The position numbers were made by a program, and so were the translations under genes. From NCBI GenBank assembly GCA_019359325.1, contig JAHHHN010000002.1, forward strand, positions 62,001-126,000: a stretch of 64,000 nucleotides of DNA, written 5' to 3'. The notes beneath the pieces are model-generated. The model did no database searches, was not told the origin of the DNA, and worked only from the letters and a program-made list of their open reading frames with translations. This document shows positions 8,602 to 17,006 of this stretch, one piece after another; positions within the stretch are counted from its first letter, which is position 1; every line of letters begins with the position of its first letter. Source of the DNA: Mojavia pulchra JT2-VF2 (lineage in GTDB: Bacteria; Cyanobacteriota; Cyanobacteriia; Cyanobacteriales; Nostocaceae).

Positions 8602-8900
8602 AAAATAGCTAGCGATCGCGCATTGGTTAAGAATCCACAAATCTGATTTTGGACGAAGCGACTAGTACCCTAGATGCCAAGTCAGAGCGGTAATTTCAAC
8701 AGAATTTAGCCCAGAAGAGCCAAGACCGCACCACCTTTATCATTTCCCATCGTCGTCTCTCCAATGTCCGCGATGCTGAATGCATACTTGTTCTAGACCG
8801 ATGTATCCTTTTTGAACAAGCGATTCATGAGACATTAATAGCAACTAGCAGTTTTCACTACCACTTAATCCAAATGCAATTTCATAATAATGACATTTAA
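8602..8900 (+). pseudogene. hetC: Decayed C-terminal end of an ABC exporter ATPase, probably hetC
   Basis: Read with one frameshift, this translates as IASDRALVKNPQI, then ILDEATSTLDAKSER (Walker B and D-loop), an in-frame TAA, FQQNLAQKSQDRTTFIISHR (H-loop region) and DAECILVLD, ending at TAA 8898. The frameshift is near 8644, where one base seems missing in ATC-TG-ATT. Only the last third of the nucleotide-binding domain remains; the Walker A and signature regions are not seen. In Anabaena, hetC (an HlyB-type exporter needed for heterocyst differentiation) lies directly upstream of hetP with a long intergenic gap. Here hetP starts 1,041 bases downstream, so hetC is the best guess. The family call is strong; the hetC identity is inferred from position. 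Confidence 0.75.
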
Positions 8901-9940
8901 ATTAATGATTTAAATATTAATCAGGCAGCAAATATTTTTTGTATAAACTTAACATATTTGTACGTAAACTACATTTATTTTAGTGCTGACTTTTTATCAG
9001 GATGTAGCAGGTTAATTCTGCACATCCTTTTTATTAAAAAAAATAGTCGATGATTTATTAGAGCGCGATCGCTCTGATTAATACAGTTTATTTATCATAG
9101 CATAAAACTTTATTTTTAACAAAATTCTATAGCTAATTAATTGCTAGCTGCTATACAATATTGCTAAATTTTTTTTTTAATTTTACTAAGGCTTTAATAA
9201 CCGTAGCCTATGCACGACAAGCAATATATCCAACTTGAGCAACAGCATACAATACATTATTGATAAAAATAATTTTCAATAGTTAGGATTAATTCCTTTT
9301 TATTAAATGCTGTTTATATTGCTAACTTAATCGCTTGTTTAGCAACAAAGTTAATGGTAGTATTTCCTAGTTAACTGACAAATGGAAGAACTTTCAAAGA
9401 ATACTAAATGAGGGGTATTACCCCCCACTAATTAGTAAAATAGGGGACAAAATCCAAACTTGCACATACACAAGTAAATATTCCTACAAAATCAGTAAAT
9501 TTAACTTATTAGCCACAAATTTGGCAGATGACATTAACAGCAAAAAATAGTATAAATAAAAATGTTGTTATTAATGATCAAGGTTGAAGACTTTTTCTTT
9601 CCTTGGGTAAAATACAAAGGATTTTGCTGAATTACTCCTAAAATTTTGGCATCATATTATACGAAAAATTTATCAGGGAAAAGTAATTGACTTAGGAGTT
9701 GGGAAGTTCAAGAGGACGAAACTGCATCTACCAAGAGCCAGACGGAGACTTTTTCAGCCAGTCATCTGACATAACAAAAGTAATTTTTTACCTTTGTTAA
9801 CCATCTACCGCTAGCTGCCTTGCCCAGCTTTGAACTAATTAAGCAACCGCCAATAGGCCAAAGCAGTTTGTCAACCTCAATTTAAATACCAACAGCCAAA
9901 GAAACTGGATTGGTTTACTTCATCGAAGACAACTAACACT
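8901..9940. other. Long upstream region of hetP
   Basis: 1,040 bases, very AT-rich and without a gene. In Anabaena the hetC-hetP gap is similarly long and contains distal, HetR-dependent hetP promoters. The HetR-like inverted repeat at 9409-9427 lies within it, about 515 bases before the hetP start. A long untranslated leader is therefore likely. Confidence 0.6.
9409..9427. promoter_or_regulatory. Putative HetR-binding inverted repeat
   Basis: TGAGGGGT-ATT-ACCCCCCA: two 8-base arms with one mismatch and a 3-base spacer. As I recall it, the HetR site upstream of Anabaena hetP is TGAGGGGT-CTA-ACCCCTCA, so this site differs by one base in the right arm and two in the spacer. Its place in the hetP upstream region supports the call. 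Confidence 0.7.
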
Positions 9941-10327
9941 ATGAATCAAGATATTCCTGGCATAAGTAGCAACTTCAATAAATCAATTCATCCTGAAGAG
10001 TTTGACCAAGTAGTTGAGGCAATTCTTTCTGGAAAGTATTCCTGGGCATGTGTTTTAATGCTACGTTTTGCTGGCTACAATCCTTTACACTACATTCCCT
10101 ACCGCACCTATAATCGCTTACTCAAAGAAAACTCGCACATTAGTAGATCCAACCATCAGCAAAACTCAAACCCGAACATTGCCAAAAAATCTCCTGATTT
10201 AAGACCTGATACGAATGTTTCACCAACATGCTTAAGCAAAATTAAAGATTTAGCTTATCTTGAGGTAGTTGGCAAGCAAAAAGCAGAAATTCGTGGCGGT
10301 AGTATGGATCAGTGGTTGAAAAAGTAA
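9941..10327 (+). CDS. hetP: HetP family heterocyst commitment protein
   Basis: 128 residues. The N-terminal half has the conserved HetP core: [47 protein letters not shown]. The second half carries [17 protein letters not shown] followed by a short tail ending DQWLKK. HetP and its paralogues control commitment to heterocyst formation in Anabaena and are induced through HetR. The second conserved block suggests the true HetP rather than one of the shorter paralogues. The C-terminus seems short compared with what I recall for HetP, so a late truncation is possible. The gene is preceded by a long AT-rich leader with a HetR-like site and, further up, a hetC-like remnant. Confidence 0.88.
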   Translation: MNQDIPGISSNFNKSIHPEEFDQVVEAILSGKYSWACVLMLRFAGYNPLHYIPYRTYNRLLKENSHISRSNHQQNSNPNIAKKSPDLRPDTNVSPTCLSKIKDLAYLEVVGKQKAEIRGGSMDQWLKK

Positions 10328-11612
10328 GTTCAAGACTATTAACTAGTAAAATCTGAATTGAAGCTAGAAAGCATTCAAGGTTTTTCCTTAGAATAATGAA
10401 ATTTAGTTAATATTTTTATTAATTAAATATAAGTAGGCTTCTTACACAAGTTAGGCTAAGGAAAACTCGGAGTCACTATAAAGTAGGGATGAGGGACAAG
10501 GAGAAGGGTGAAAGGAATTTGATTACCCTGTGCCTTAATCTTTACCCTTTCTCTACCTATTGTGATAGCTTTTCAATTGCTTCAATACAGATATATTTAC
10601 AAAACTCAGGCGCACCAATACGACTTCTAATTTTAAATCTAAAATCAAAATGGTACAGCTTAATAATCTAAGAAATTGCTTTCTTTCAAGCGTGGGTGTT
10701 TATTAAAGGTGCGCTAAAGGTGCTTGTTTTTGGTAAAGTTCAGTTTTTAGTATTTCCTTATACAGAACAATATAAATAAAATTGACAGGCTGGATGTTAG
10801 CAGAAAGTAATGTCGAGTCTGGTTGAATATTTATTATCAGAACTGATGCGGGAACCCGGAGAGTTCTTCCGATAAGGGATTAGGCGGACATCCTCTTAGA
10901 AATCTCTTACAGAGAGCTATATAATCATATATGATCATATATAATCATAATTTCATGGCGTAATTAAATTTTCAGACTTAAGATAGATGCATAAAAAACT
11001 AGTATTCAGAAAAATGTTGATTTTTCCGTTCAGAGTCTATTAAACATATTGAGTAAAGGTTTAGTATACAAAATTTAGAAAAAGTTAAAAATTAAAAAGT
11101 TAATAAATTTATTATAAAGCTAGCATAAAATATTCATCGCTATTTCAAGATTAGGCTTGACTAAATAAAGTAAATTTACTAAATACTAGTAATGTAGTAT
11201 GTTTATGTACTGCGTAAAGTTTTATTTCTTTATCGTAGACATAGCTCTTTAATGAGTTCAAATTAAAAAAATATACTGGATGAAAAAATTTGTTAATCTA
11301 GGGCTATAAGCAGCCTGACATTGAAACTCGACTTTGGTATAAAGCAACAGTCAATAATTAGAAATTCATGATTTCATCATCGATCAGCGAACTGGTTTTT
11401 GGTGTTTTGTTAAGAAACTGTTGTTTATGAAAGACTCAAAAGATATGTTGTCTGCATATGTTACCAAGTGCTCTTTCTTCTGCTTGAAAGCTATCTACAC
11501 TTTGAAAATTGCTAGATAAGTTTTTAGTGAGGATTTTATATGATTCACAAAATATGCAATTGACTATGATTTTTTTGGCTTATTTCGTTAAGCTCAGAAG
11601 TCGGGACTTGAA
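10328..11612. other. Gene-free region downstream of hetP
   Basis: AT-rich. A bulged hairpin with arms AAGGGTGAAAG and CTTTACCCTT (about 10502-10551) may end hetP transcription. A 16-base AT palindrome lies at 10927-10942. No convincing gene is seen; the 60-codon frame at 10489 has no recognisable content. Confidence 0.5.
10927..10942. repeat. Perfect 16-base palindrome
   Basis: ATATATGATCATATAT, centred on TGATCA, within a longer run of ATCATATA words. Possibly a protein-binding site or just AT-rich drift. Confidence 0.4.
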
Positions 11613-11678
11613 ACTAAGCCAACCGGGAACCATCCCCTAGACTTCCGAAAACCTAGGGGAATAAACCCGGCTTTTAGT
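11613..11678 (+). ncRNA. Candidate structured RNA, nested hairpin
   Basis: Three nested stems can be drawn: ACTAA/TTAGT (11613-11617 with 11674-11678), CCGGG/CCCGG (11623-11627 with 11666-11670), and CCCCTAG/CTAGGGG (11634-11640 with 11653-11659) around a 12-base loop. Internal loops (GCCAA against CTTT, AACCAT against AATAAA) separate them. It is much more GC-rich than its surroundings. It lies about 145 bases before the HTH gene at 11824 and could be a leader element or a free small RNA. The strand is assumed from that gene. No known RNA class is assigned. Confidence 0.45.
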
Positions 11679-11702
11679 TGCATATCAATAATAAAGAAAT
11701 GA

Positions 11703-11722
11703 ATTAGCCTTGCAGGGCTAAT
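11703..11722. other. Small perfect hairpin
   Basis: ATTAGCC-TTGCAG-GGCTAAT: a 7-base-pair stem with a 6-base loop between the nested hairpin and the HTH gene. It may belong to the same leader RNA. Confidence 0.45.
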
Positions 11723-11823
11723 AAATTTCGCAGTTGTGAAACCTTAGCTATAAGTATCAAATCACAGCTGCTGCGGACGGATTGACCCACACTTTTACAG
11801 TTGACTGCAACTGGACATTTATT

Positions 11824-12411
11824 ATGTCATACTATTCTAGTCAAGACAAGATTTTTGATACTATCTACACGCAAGAAAGCAGATTTTTAACTTCTTTTCA
11901 AAGGAAGGTTCTGCTCAAGAATTTGCAAGCTGATTTGCAGCCAGAATATCGTCGTCGGATTGAAATTATGTTGCTAGCAGACAGCGGTAAATCTCAAACG
12001 CATATCTGTGAAATATTAGGTTGTTCGCAAGAAATGGCACGATACTGGATTGCTGTAGCACAAGCAGGTCTAGCACATAAATGGAACGAGCGACCGATAG
12101 GTAGACCTAAGACTGTTAATCATCAATATTTGGAAAGATTGAAAGAATTGGTGAGTTGTAGCCCTCGTGAATATGGTTATGGATTTAGTTGTTGGACAGC
12201 TCAATGGTTAAGCAAACATCTTGCTAAAGAATTTGGCATTGAAATCAGCGATCGCCATATTAATCGCCTACTAAAACAAATGGGGCTTTCAACCAAGCGA
12301 AAATCCTCTTACCAACAACAAACTAATTGTTTAAAGAATGCTGGCATTACAATTTGCGACTTGCAATCTAACTCCCAGCCTAGTTTTCACTTGAGCAAGA
12401 GAGAGAGTTAG
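11824..12411 (+). CDS. Helix-turn-helix protein related to IS630-type transposase N-termini
   Basis: From ATG 11824 (MSYYSSQDKIF) the protein has 195 residues. An HTH lies at LADSGKSQTHICEILGCSQE followed by MARYWIAVAQAG. A second, winged-helix-like domain (SPREYGYGFSCWTAQWLSKH, then IEISDRHINRLLKQMGL) resembles the DNA-binding half of IS630-family transposases. There is no DDE catalytic domain, and the frame is clean. A free-standing, transposase-derived DNA-binding protein of this type is widespread in filamentous cyanobacteria, so a regulatory role is plausible. An upstream start at 11782 adds 14 residues with no family support. A perfect terminator follows. Confidence 0.75.
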   Translation: MSYYSSQDKIFDTIYTQESRFLTSFQRKVLLKNLQADLQPEYRRRIEIMLLADSGKSQTHICEILGCSQEMARYWIAVAQAGLAHKWNERPIGRPKTVNHQYLERLKELVSCSPREYGYGFSCWTAQWLSKHLAKEFGIEISDRHINRLLKQMGLSTKRKSSYQQQTNCLKNAGITICDLQSNSQPSFHLSKRES

Positions 12412-12430
12412 GGAATGAGAGCCACTAAAA

Positions 12431-12464
12431 AAAGTAGAGATAATTCATCAATTATCTCTACTTT
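12431..12464. terminator. Bidirectional terminator
   Basis: Perfect 15-base-pair stem AAAGTAGAGATAATT / AATTATCTCTACTTT with a 4-base loop, flanked by an A-run on one side. It lies between convergent genes 11824-12411 and 12486-14003 and serves both. Confidence 0.85.
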
Positions 12465-12485
12465 GTCAAATTATTGAAATATGGC

Positions 12486-14003
12486 TTAATTTTTAGCTTG
12501 TGGTTGTGGAGGAGGAATCGTCACATCTATTGGCGTTACTTGCGCTGCTAATTGTGTCAGTGGTGGTTGGATAGCGTTTTGATTTCCCACTACCAAAGTC
12601 ACGATATTTTCTGGCTTGAGGTATTGTCGTGCTACTCGCTGCACATCGGCTGCTGTCGTTGCTGCTACAGCTTTTTGGTAGCGAAACAAGAAGTCGGCAG
12701 GGTAGCCATAATATTCGTATCGCATCAAGCGTGATAGAGTTTGGCCAGGGTCTTGAAAATTAAAAACAAACGAGTTGAGCGTAGACTCTTTAGCAAAAGC
12801 GAGTTCTTGTGGTGTCACTCTTTGAGTCTGGATACGCTTAATTTGGTCTTGCAAGGCTTTGACAAACTGTACAGTTGTTTGCGATCGCGTTTGTCCCCCA
12901 GCAATGAACATTCCCGGATAATCGAAGCGGGGACTCCATTGACCATATACAGAGTAAGCTAAACCTTGGCGCGATCGCACCTCATTAAACAAGCGTCCAC
13001 CAAATCCATTTAACACCCCATTCAACACATCGAGCGCTGCATAATCAGGACTATCTAACCTTCCGCCCAAATGCCCAATGAGAATATTACTTTGAGTCAG
13101 TTGCGGCTGATTCACAAAAAACACACCGCCGGTTTTAGCTTGGGCAACCTCTGGCAGTTGGGGTTTAGCCAGCTTCGGATTAGGTTGCCAATCGCCAAAC
13201 TTAGCTTGAATGAGCGATCGCATTTTCTTGGGTTCAAAATCTCCCACAACCCCCAAAATCATATTATTGGGGTAAAAATACTGCTGATAGAATTTGAGCA
13301 AATCTTCACGGGAAATTCGATCCAATGTCGCATACTCCATTATGCGGGCATAAGGGCTATCTTGTCCGTAGATCAATTTCCGAAATTCCCGCCCAGCAAT
13401 ACTATCTGGATTATCATTACGACGGGCAATACTACCCCTGCCTTGTGTCTTTGCCAAATCCAGCTTTTCCTGAGCAAACACAGGTTCGCGCAAAACTTCA
13501 GCAAACAGCCCCAAAACTGTTTCTATATCTTCGCTGAGTGCATCAAAACTAGCATTACCAGCAGTTTCACCAATACTAGTTTCCACCGCCGCCGCCCGCT
13601 GCTCTAATATCTCGTTGATTTCGTCAGGCGAGTGCTTTTTAGTTCCCCCTGTTCGCATCACCGCACTTGTAAAACCAGCTAAACCAACCTTCTCTGCTGG
13701 CTCCAAGCGACTTCCTGTACGCAATAAAGCTATACCATTTACCAACGGTAGCTCGTGATCCTCCATTAAATATACAACCAAGCCATTTTGAAGCACAAAC
13801 CGCTCATACTTGGGTACTTTAACTTCAGGTAACGGTGGCAACTGCAACTCTGTGTAATGCTTTGCCTCTGCTGTCGCCGCCAGAGAAAAGTTAAAAGAAA
13901 AAAGTAAAAAGGCACAAGCCGCAACTAATGCATAAATTAGCCTTTTACTCTTGTGAATTTTGAATCCCATCTGCCTTTTACTCTTCACCTTGTACCTCTG
14001 CAT
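12486..14003 (-). CDS. M16 family peptidase-like protein, non-catalytic subunit
   Basis: 505 residues with a basic N-terminus and a hydrophobic signal (LIYALVAACAFLLFSFNFSL), so it is exported or membrane-anchored. Two M16 domains follow: FVLQNGLVVYLMEDHELPLV and NGIALLRTGSRLEPAEKVGL, later FFVNQPQLTQSNILIGHLGG. Where an active M16 peptidase has HxxEH, this one reads AGFTSAVMRTGGTKKHS, so zinc binding is lost. It lies 64 bases downstream of an M16 gene that has the motif. The two probably form an active/inactive pair, as in mitochondrial processing peptidase and bacterial PqqL/YmxG-like pairs. The substrate is unknown. Confidence 0.9.
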   Translation of the reverse strand: MQRYKVKSKRQMGFKIHKSKRLIYALVAACAFLLFSFNFSLAATAEAKHYTELQLPPLPEVKVPKYERFVLQNGLVVYLMEDHELPLVNGIALLRTGSRLEPAEKVGLAGFTSAVMRTGGTKKHSPDEINEILEQRAAAVETSIGETAGNASFDALSEDIETVLGLFAEVLREPVFAQEKLDLAKTQGRGSIARRNDNPDSIAGREFRKLIYGQDSPYARIMEYATLDRISREDLLKFYQQYFYPNNMILGVVGDFEPKKMRSLIQAKFGDWQPNPKLAKPQLPEVAQAKTGGVFFVNQPQLTQSNILIGHLGGRLDSPDYAALDVLNGVLNGFGGRLFNEVRSRQGLAYSVYGQWSPRFDYPGMFIAGGQTRSQTTVQFVKALQDQIKRIQTQRVTPQELAFAKESTLNSFVFNFQDPGQTLSRLMRYEYYGYPADFLFRYQKAVAATTAADVQRVARQYLKPENIVTLVVGNQNAIQPPLTQLAAQVTPIDVTIPPPQPQAKN

Positions 14004-14067
14004 ATCTTTTTGCTGTCAACATTGGGTGTTAAAATTTTGAACTGTGAATGAGTGAATTTTGAATTGC

Positions 14068-15699
14068 TTAACCCTGTTTCGACAACAGCTTGCCAATCGT
14101 GCGGTTCTCAGGCGTAAATGATGCTTTTGCCACTCGCTGAATATCAGCAGCATTCACTGCGGCAATTTCATCCAACTGCTTAAACAAATTCCGCCAAGAG
14201 CTAGTTTTTACCTCATATTCCAATAACTGCTGTGCCATCCCCATATTGGAATCGAGAGTACGCAATAAATCTGCCCTTGCTTGTGTCTTGACTCGTTGTA
14301 ATTCAACCGCAGCAACTGGCTCAGTTTTTAATCTGTCAATTTCCTTACGCAAAGCCACCGCCAACTCATCAACTGTGTGGCCGGGAGCCGTGAGAGCATA
14401 AAATAACATGAGATTTGGGTACTTATCTCCAGGAAATCCACTGAAACCTTGGGCATTGAGTGCCAAACGCTGCTGTTCTACCAAAGACTTATACAGCCGT
14501 GACGTGCGCCCATTACTCAACAATCTGCTAATAATTTCGTAAACTGCATCATCTGGATGAGTCAGCGCCGGACGATGATAACCTTCTAAATACAAAGGTT
14601 GAGAAGGTAGCTGTACAGTAATTTCCCGTGTTTGTGTCTGTTTGGGTTCCACCGGGATTGATGCAACAGCTTTTGGCCTGGACTTAAAGCGTCCAAAGTA
14701 AGTCTGCGCTAGCCTTTTAACTTCAGTCGGGTTAACATCGCCGACAATAGCGATCGTTAAATTGCTTGGTGCATAATAGGTGTCAAAAAACTTCTGCACA
14801 TCTTCAGGTGTTAGGTTGCGGATATCTTCGTCATAACCAATTACTGGACGCCTGTAAGGATGAACTTTAAAAGCTGTATCGATAAACTTCTCTACCATCA
14901 AGCCAATCGGGGAATTTTCTACCCGCAGACGCCGTTCTTCTAAAATCACATCTCTTTCTTTGTAAAACTCCCGAAACACAGGTTCTAAAAATCGCTCTGA
15001 TTCCAGCGACATCCACAGTTCTAATTTATTAGCAGGAAAGCTGTAAAAATAACGCGTAGCTTCCGTAGAAGTAGTAGCATTTAAGCCAACGCCTCCTGCT
15101 TGTTCTACAATTCGTCCTAGTTCATTTTGCTTGACTAGCTTGGCTGCTTGTGATTCCACTTGCTGAAACTGGGCTTGTAATTTGGCAACTTCATCTTTTT
15201 TGCCACTAGCTTTTGCTGTTTGAATTTGGTTATCTAACTGTTGCAAGCGTTCTAGTAAAGGTTTTTCAGCAATGTAGTTTGTTGTACCAATGCGCTTTGT
15301 ACCTTTGAAAGCCAAATGCTCAAGAAAGTGTGCTACACCTGTTTTTTTATCTGGCTCATCCACTCCACCTACATCTGCATAGGTAACAAAGGAGACTATT
15401 GGTGCTTGATGCCGTTCTAAAACAATGAACTTCAAACCATTGTCAAGCCGAAACTCTGTCAACTGTTGAATTACCCGATCCAAATAAGGTTGAATCGAAG
15501 TTTGAGTTTTGGGAGATGGCTGTACTCTTTGAGGAGGAGGTGCGGTCTGAGTTTGAGCTAGAGCGACTTCTGGTAATAACCCCCAGCTGAAAATCGTCAG
15601 TGCTAACAAAGTTACAACTAGCCGATACAGTATAGCTGGTACTTGGCTTAACCAATCTAAAAATGCTCGGAAGCAATTGAGCTGATTCATAAGCGACAA
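14068..15699 (-). CDS. M16 family zinc metallopeptidase, catalytic subunit
   Basis: 543 residues. A hydrophobic signal (LYRLVVTLLALTIFSWGLLP) ends near ALAQ, suggesting export to the periplasm. A Pro/Gln linker is followed by the peptidase domain with the inverted zinc motif HFLEH (His124, Glu127, His128) in KKTGVAHFLEHLAFKGTKRI, and a downstream ILEERR that supplies the third ligand. An inserted Lys/Gln-rich coiled segment (about residues 145-190) lies between them. The C-terminal M16 domain is present. The gene is first in a two-gene operon with the inactive partner and diverges from a TetR-family regulator 142 bases away, which may control it. Confidence 0.93.
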   Translation of the reverse strand: MSLMNQLNCFRAFLDWLSQVPAILYRLVVTLLALTIFSWGLLPEVALAQTQTAPPPQRVQPSPKTQTSIQPYLDRVIQQLTEFRLDNGLKFIVLERHQAPIVSFVTYADVGGVDEPDKKTGVAHFLEHLAFKGTKRIGTTNYIAEKPLLERLQQLDNQIQTAKASGKKDEVAKLQAQFQQVESQAAKLVKQNELGRIVEQAGGVGLNATTSTEATRYFYSFPANKLELWMSLESERFLEPVFREFYKERDVILEERRLRVENSPIGLMVEKFIDTAFKVHPYRRPVIGYDEDIRNLTPEDVQKFFDTYYAPSNLTIAIVGDVNPTEVKRLAQTYFGRFKSRPKAVASIPVEPKQTQTREITVQLPSQPLYLEGYHRPALTHPDDAVYEIISRLLSNGRTSRLYKSLVEQQRLALNAQGFSGFPGDKYPNLMLFYALTAPGHTVDELAVALRKEIDRLKTEPVAAVELQRVKTQARADLLRTLDSNMGMAQQLLEYEVKTSSWRNLFKQLDEIAAVNAADIQRVAKASFTPENRTIGKLLSKQG

Positions 15700-15841
15700 T
15701 TAAACTAAATTTTCACTACCTAAGAGACAGGCGATTTGGTAAGCAGAGCGTTAATCTTGTATTAAGCTTTCTGTGCTTTTTGTACTTGACGTTAGACAAT
15801 AATGCTACAAGTCGTGTTCCGAAGATCTCACAGTAACTGCT

Positions 15842-16456
15842 ATGCGAGTTTTTAATTCTACTCCCCCCTCAGAGGCACAGACGCGTACCCGCATTTTACA
15901 GGCGGCACAAAAATTATTTGCCTCCCAAGGTTTTGATGGTACTACCACGCGGGACTTAGCACAGGCAGCAGGTGTAGCTGAGGGCACGTTGTTTCGTCAT
16001 TTTCCCAACAAAAAGGCTATTTTGGTTGAGGTGGCAACTAATGGCTGGATCGACATTCTGACTGATTTGCTCACAGAATTGAGCGAAATGGGCAGTTATA
16101 AAGCTGTAGCTCAGGTGATGCGCCGCCGGATGTGGAATTTGCACAAAAATGTTGATCTAATGCGAGTTTGTTTTATGGAAGTGCAGTTTCACCCAGACTT
16201 GCGCGATCGCATTCAATTAGATGTCATTACTAAAATGACCGATGTGGCTGAAGCTTTCTTCCAAACCGCTATGGATAAAGGCATTTATCGCCAGACAGAC
16301 GCCAAACTTGTCGCCAAGGTTTTCTTGGGAATGTTTGCGATCGCAGGCTTCTCCGACAATACCCTCATGGAACCAAACGCCTCCCCTCAAGAAATGCAGC
16401 AAATGGCAGAAGGACTTGCTGATATCTTCCTCAATGGTGTGCTAGCTAAAGAATGA
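15842..16456 (+). CDS. TetR/AcrR family transcriptional regulator
   Basis: 204 residues. The N-terminal HTH is canonical: RTRILQAAQKLFASQGFDGT, TTRDLAQAAGVAEGTLFRHF, PNKKAILVEV. The C-terminal half is an all-helical ligand-binding domain without a recognisable ligand signature. It is divergent from the M16 peptidase operon across a 142-base gap. By analogy with the family it may repress itself and that operon; no clear operator palindrome was found. Confidence 0.93.
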   Translation: MRVFNSTPPSEAQTRTRILQAAQKLFASQGFDGTTTRDLAQAAGVAEGTLFRHFPNKKAILVEVATNGWIDILTDLLTELSEMGSYKAVAQVMRRRMWNLHKNVDLMRVCFMEVQFHPDLRDRIQLDVITKMTDVAEAFFQTAMDKGIYRQTDAKLVAKVFLGMFAIAGFSDNTLMEPNASPQEMQQMAEGLADIFLNGVLAKE

Positions 16457-16468
16457 GGCATTATTAAC

Positions 16469-16918
16469 TCAGCACTCAGCACTCAGCACTATTTTCGCTT
16501 GTTGACTCCATTGCTGCACTTGCTCAATCGCTGGACATAAATCTCGTCGTTGCAATGTTGCTACTTGTAGGCGCATAATTTGTTGATGCAATCTGTGAGT
16601 AGGAGTCTGAGCCAACTGCGCTACAGAGCCAATACCCGCGTGCAGTAATAAACCACAATATTGCGGCCCTACGCTGGGAATACGCGCCAAATCTGCCAAA
16701 GCTATCCATTTATTTACATATTGCAAATGCACTTGCAATTTATTTGCTAAGGCTAACTTTGACTCTAGATTTTTTCCTTGTTTAACTAGTACTCCTGTAG
16801 TTTTAATTCCACAGTTTTGCAGTTGCAATTGTTCTTCTTGGCTCAATCCAGGTAATTGCTCAATCGGCCAGTCACAAGCTGCGATAGGGCTTCTATTATG
16901 TGTGTGTTTAGCAGGCAT
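16469..16918 (-). CDS. DUF4332 domain protein
   Basis: 149 residues with helix-hairpin-helix-like repeats: IEQLPGLSQEEQLQLQNCGI and ADLARIPSVGPQYCGLLLHA, then GIGSVAQLAQTPTHRLHQQI. These match the DUF4332 family of small cyanobacterial proteins with probable nucleic-acid-binding HhH motifs. The last residues (VLSAEC) and the stop codon are read from an AGTGCTGAGTGCTG tandem repeat, so the native C-terminus may have been replaced by repeat sequence. It is convergent with the TetR gene and leaves only 12 bases between stop codons. Confidence 0.85.
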   Translation of the reverse strand: MPAKHTHNRSPIAACDWPIEQLPGLSQEEQLQLQNCGIKTTGVLVKQGKNLESKLALANKLQVHLQYVNKWIALADLARIPSVGPQYCGLLLHAGIGSVAQLAQTPTHRLHQQIMRLQVATLQRRDLCPAIEQVQQWSQQAKIVLSAEC

Positions 16919-17006
16919 TTCATGAAACTCAAACTTAGGCTTCTTTAATATTGTGACTGAATAACATAGGAAAGTGCTGAGTGCTTAAGAGCAATGCGTG
17001 GGTACT

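Noticed and set aside
10489-10671. Plus-strand 60-codon frame downstream of hetP
   Set aside because: Contains a hairpin-like segment and low-complexity sequence; no recognisable domain.
11613-11678. c-di-AMP (ydaO-type) riboswitch
   Set aside because: The CCGGGAACCA segment is faintly similar, but the second half of the ydaO consensus is absent and the length is too short.
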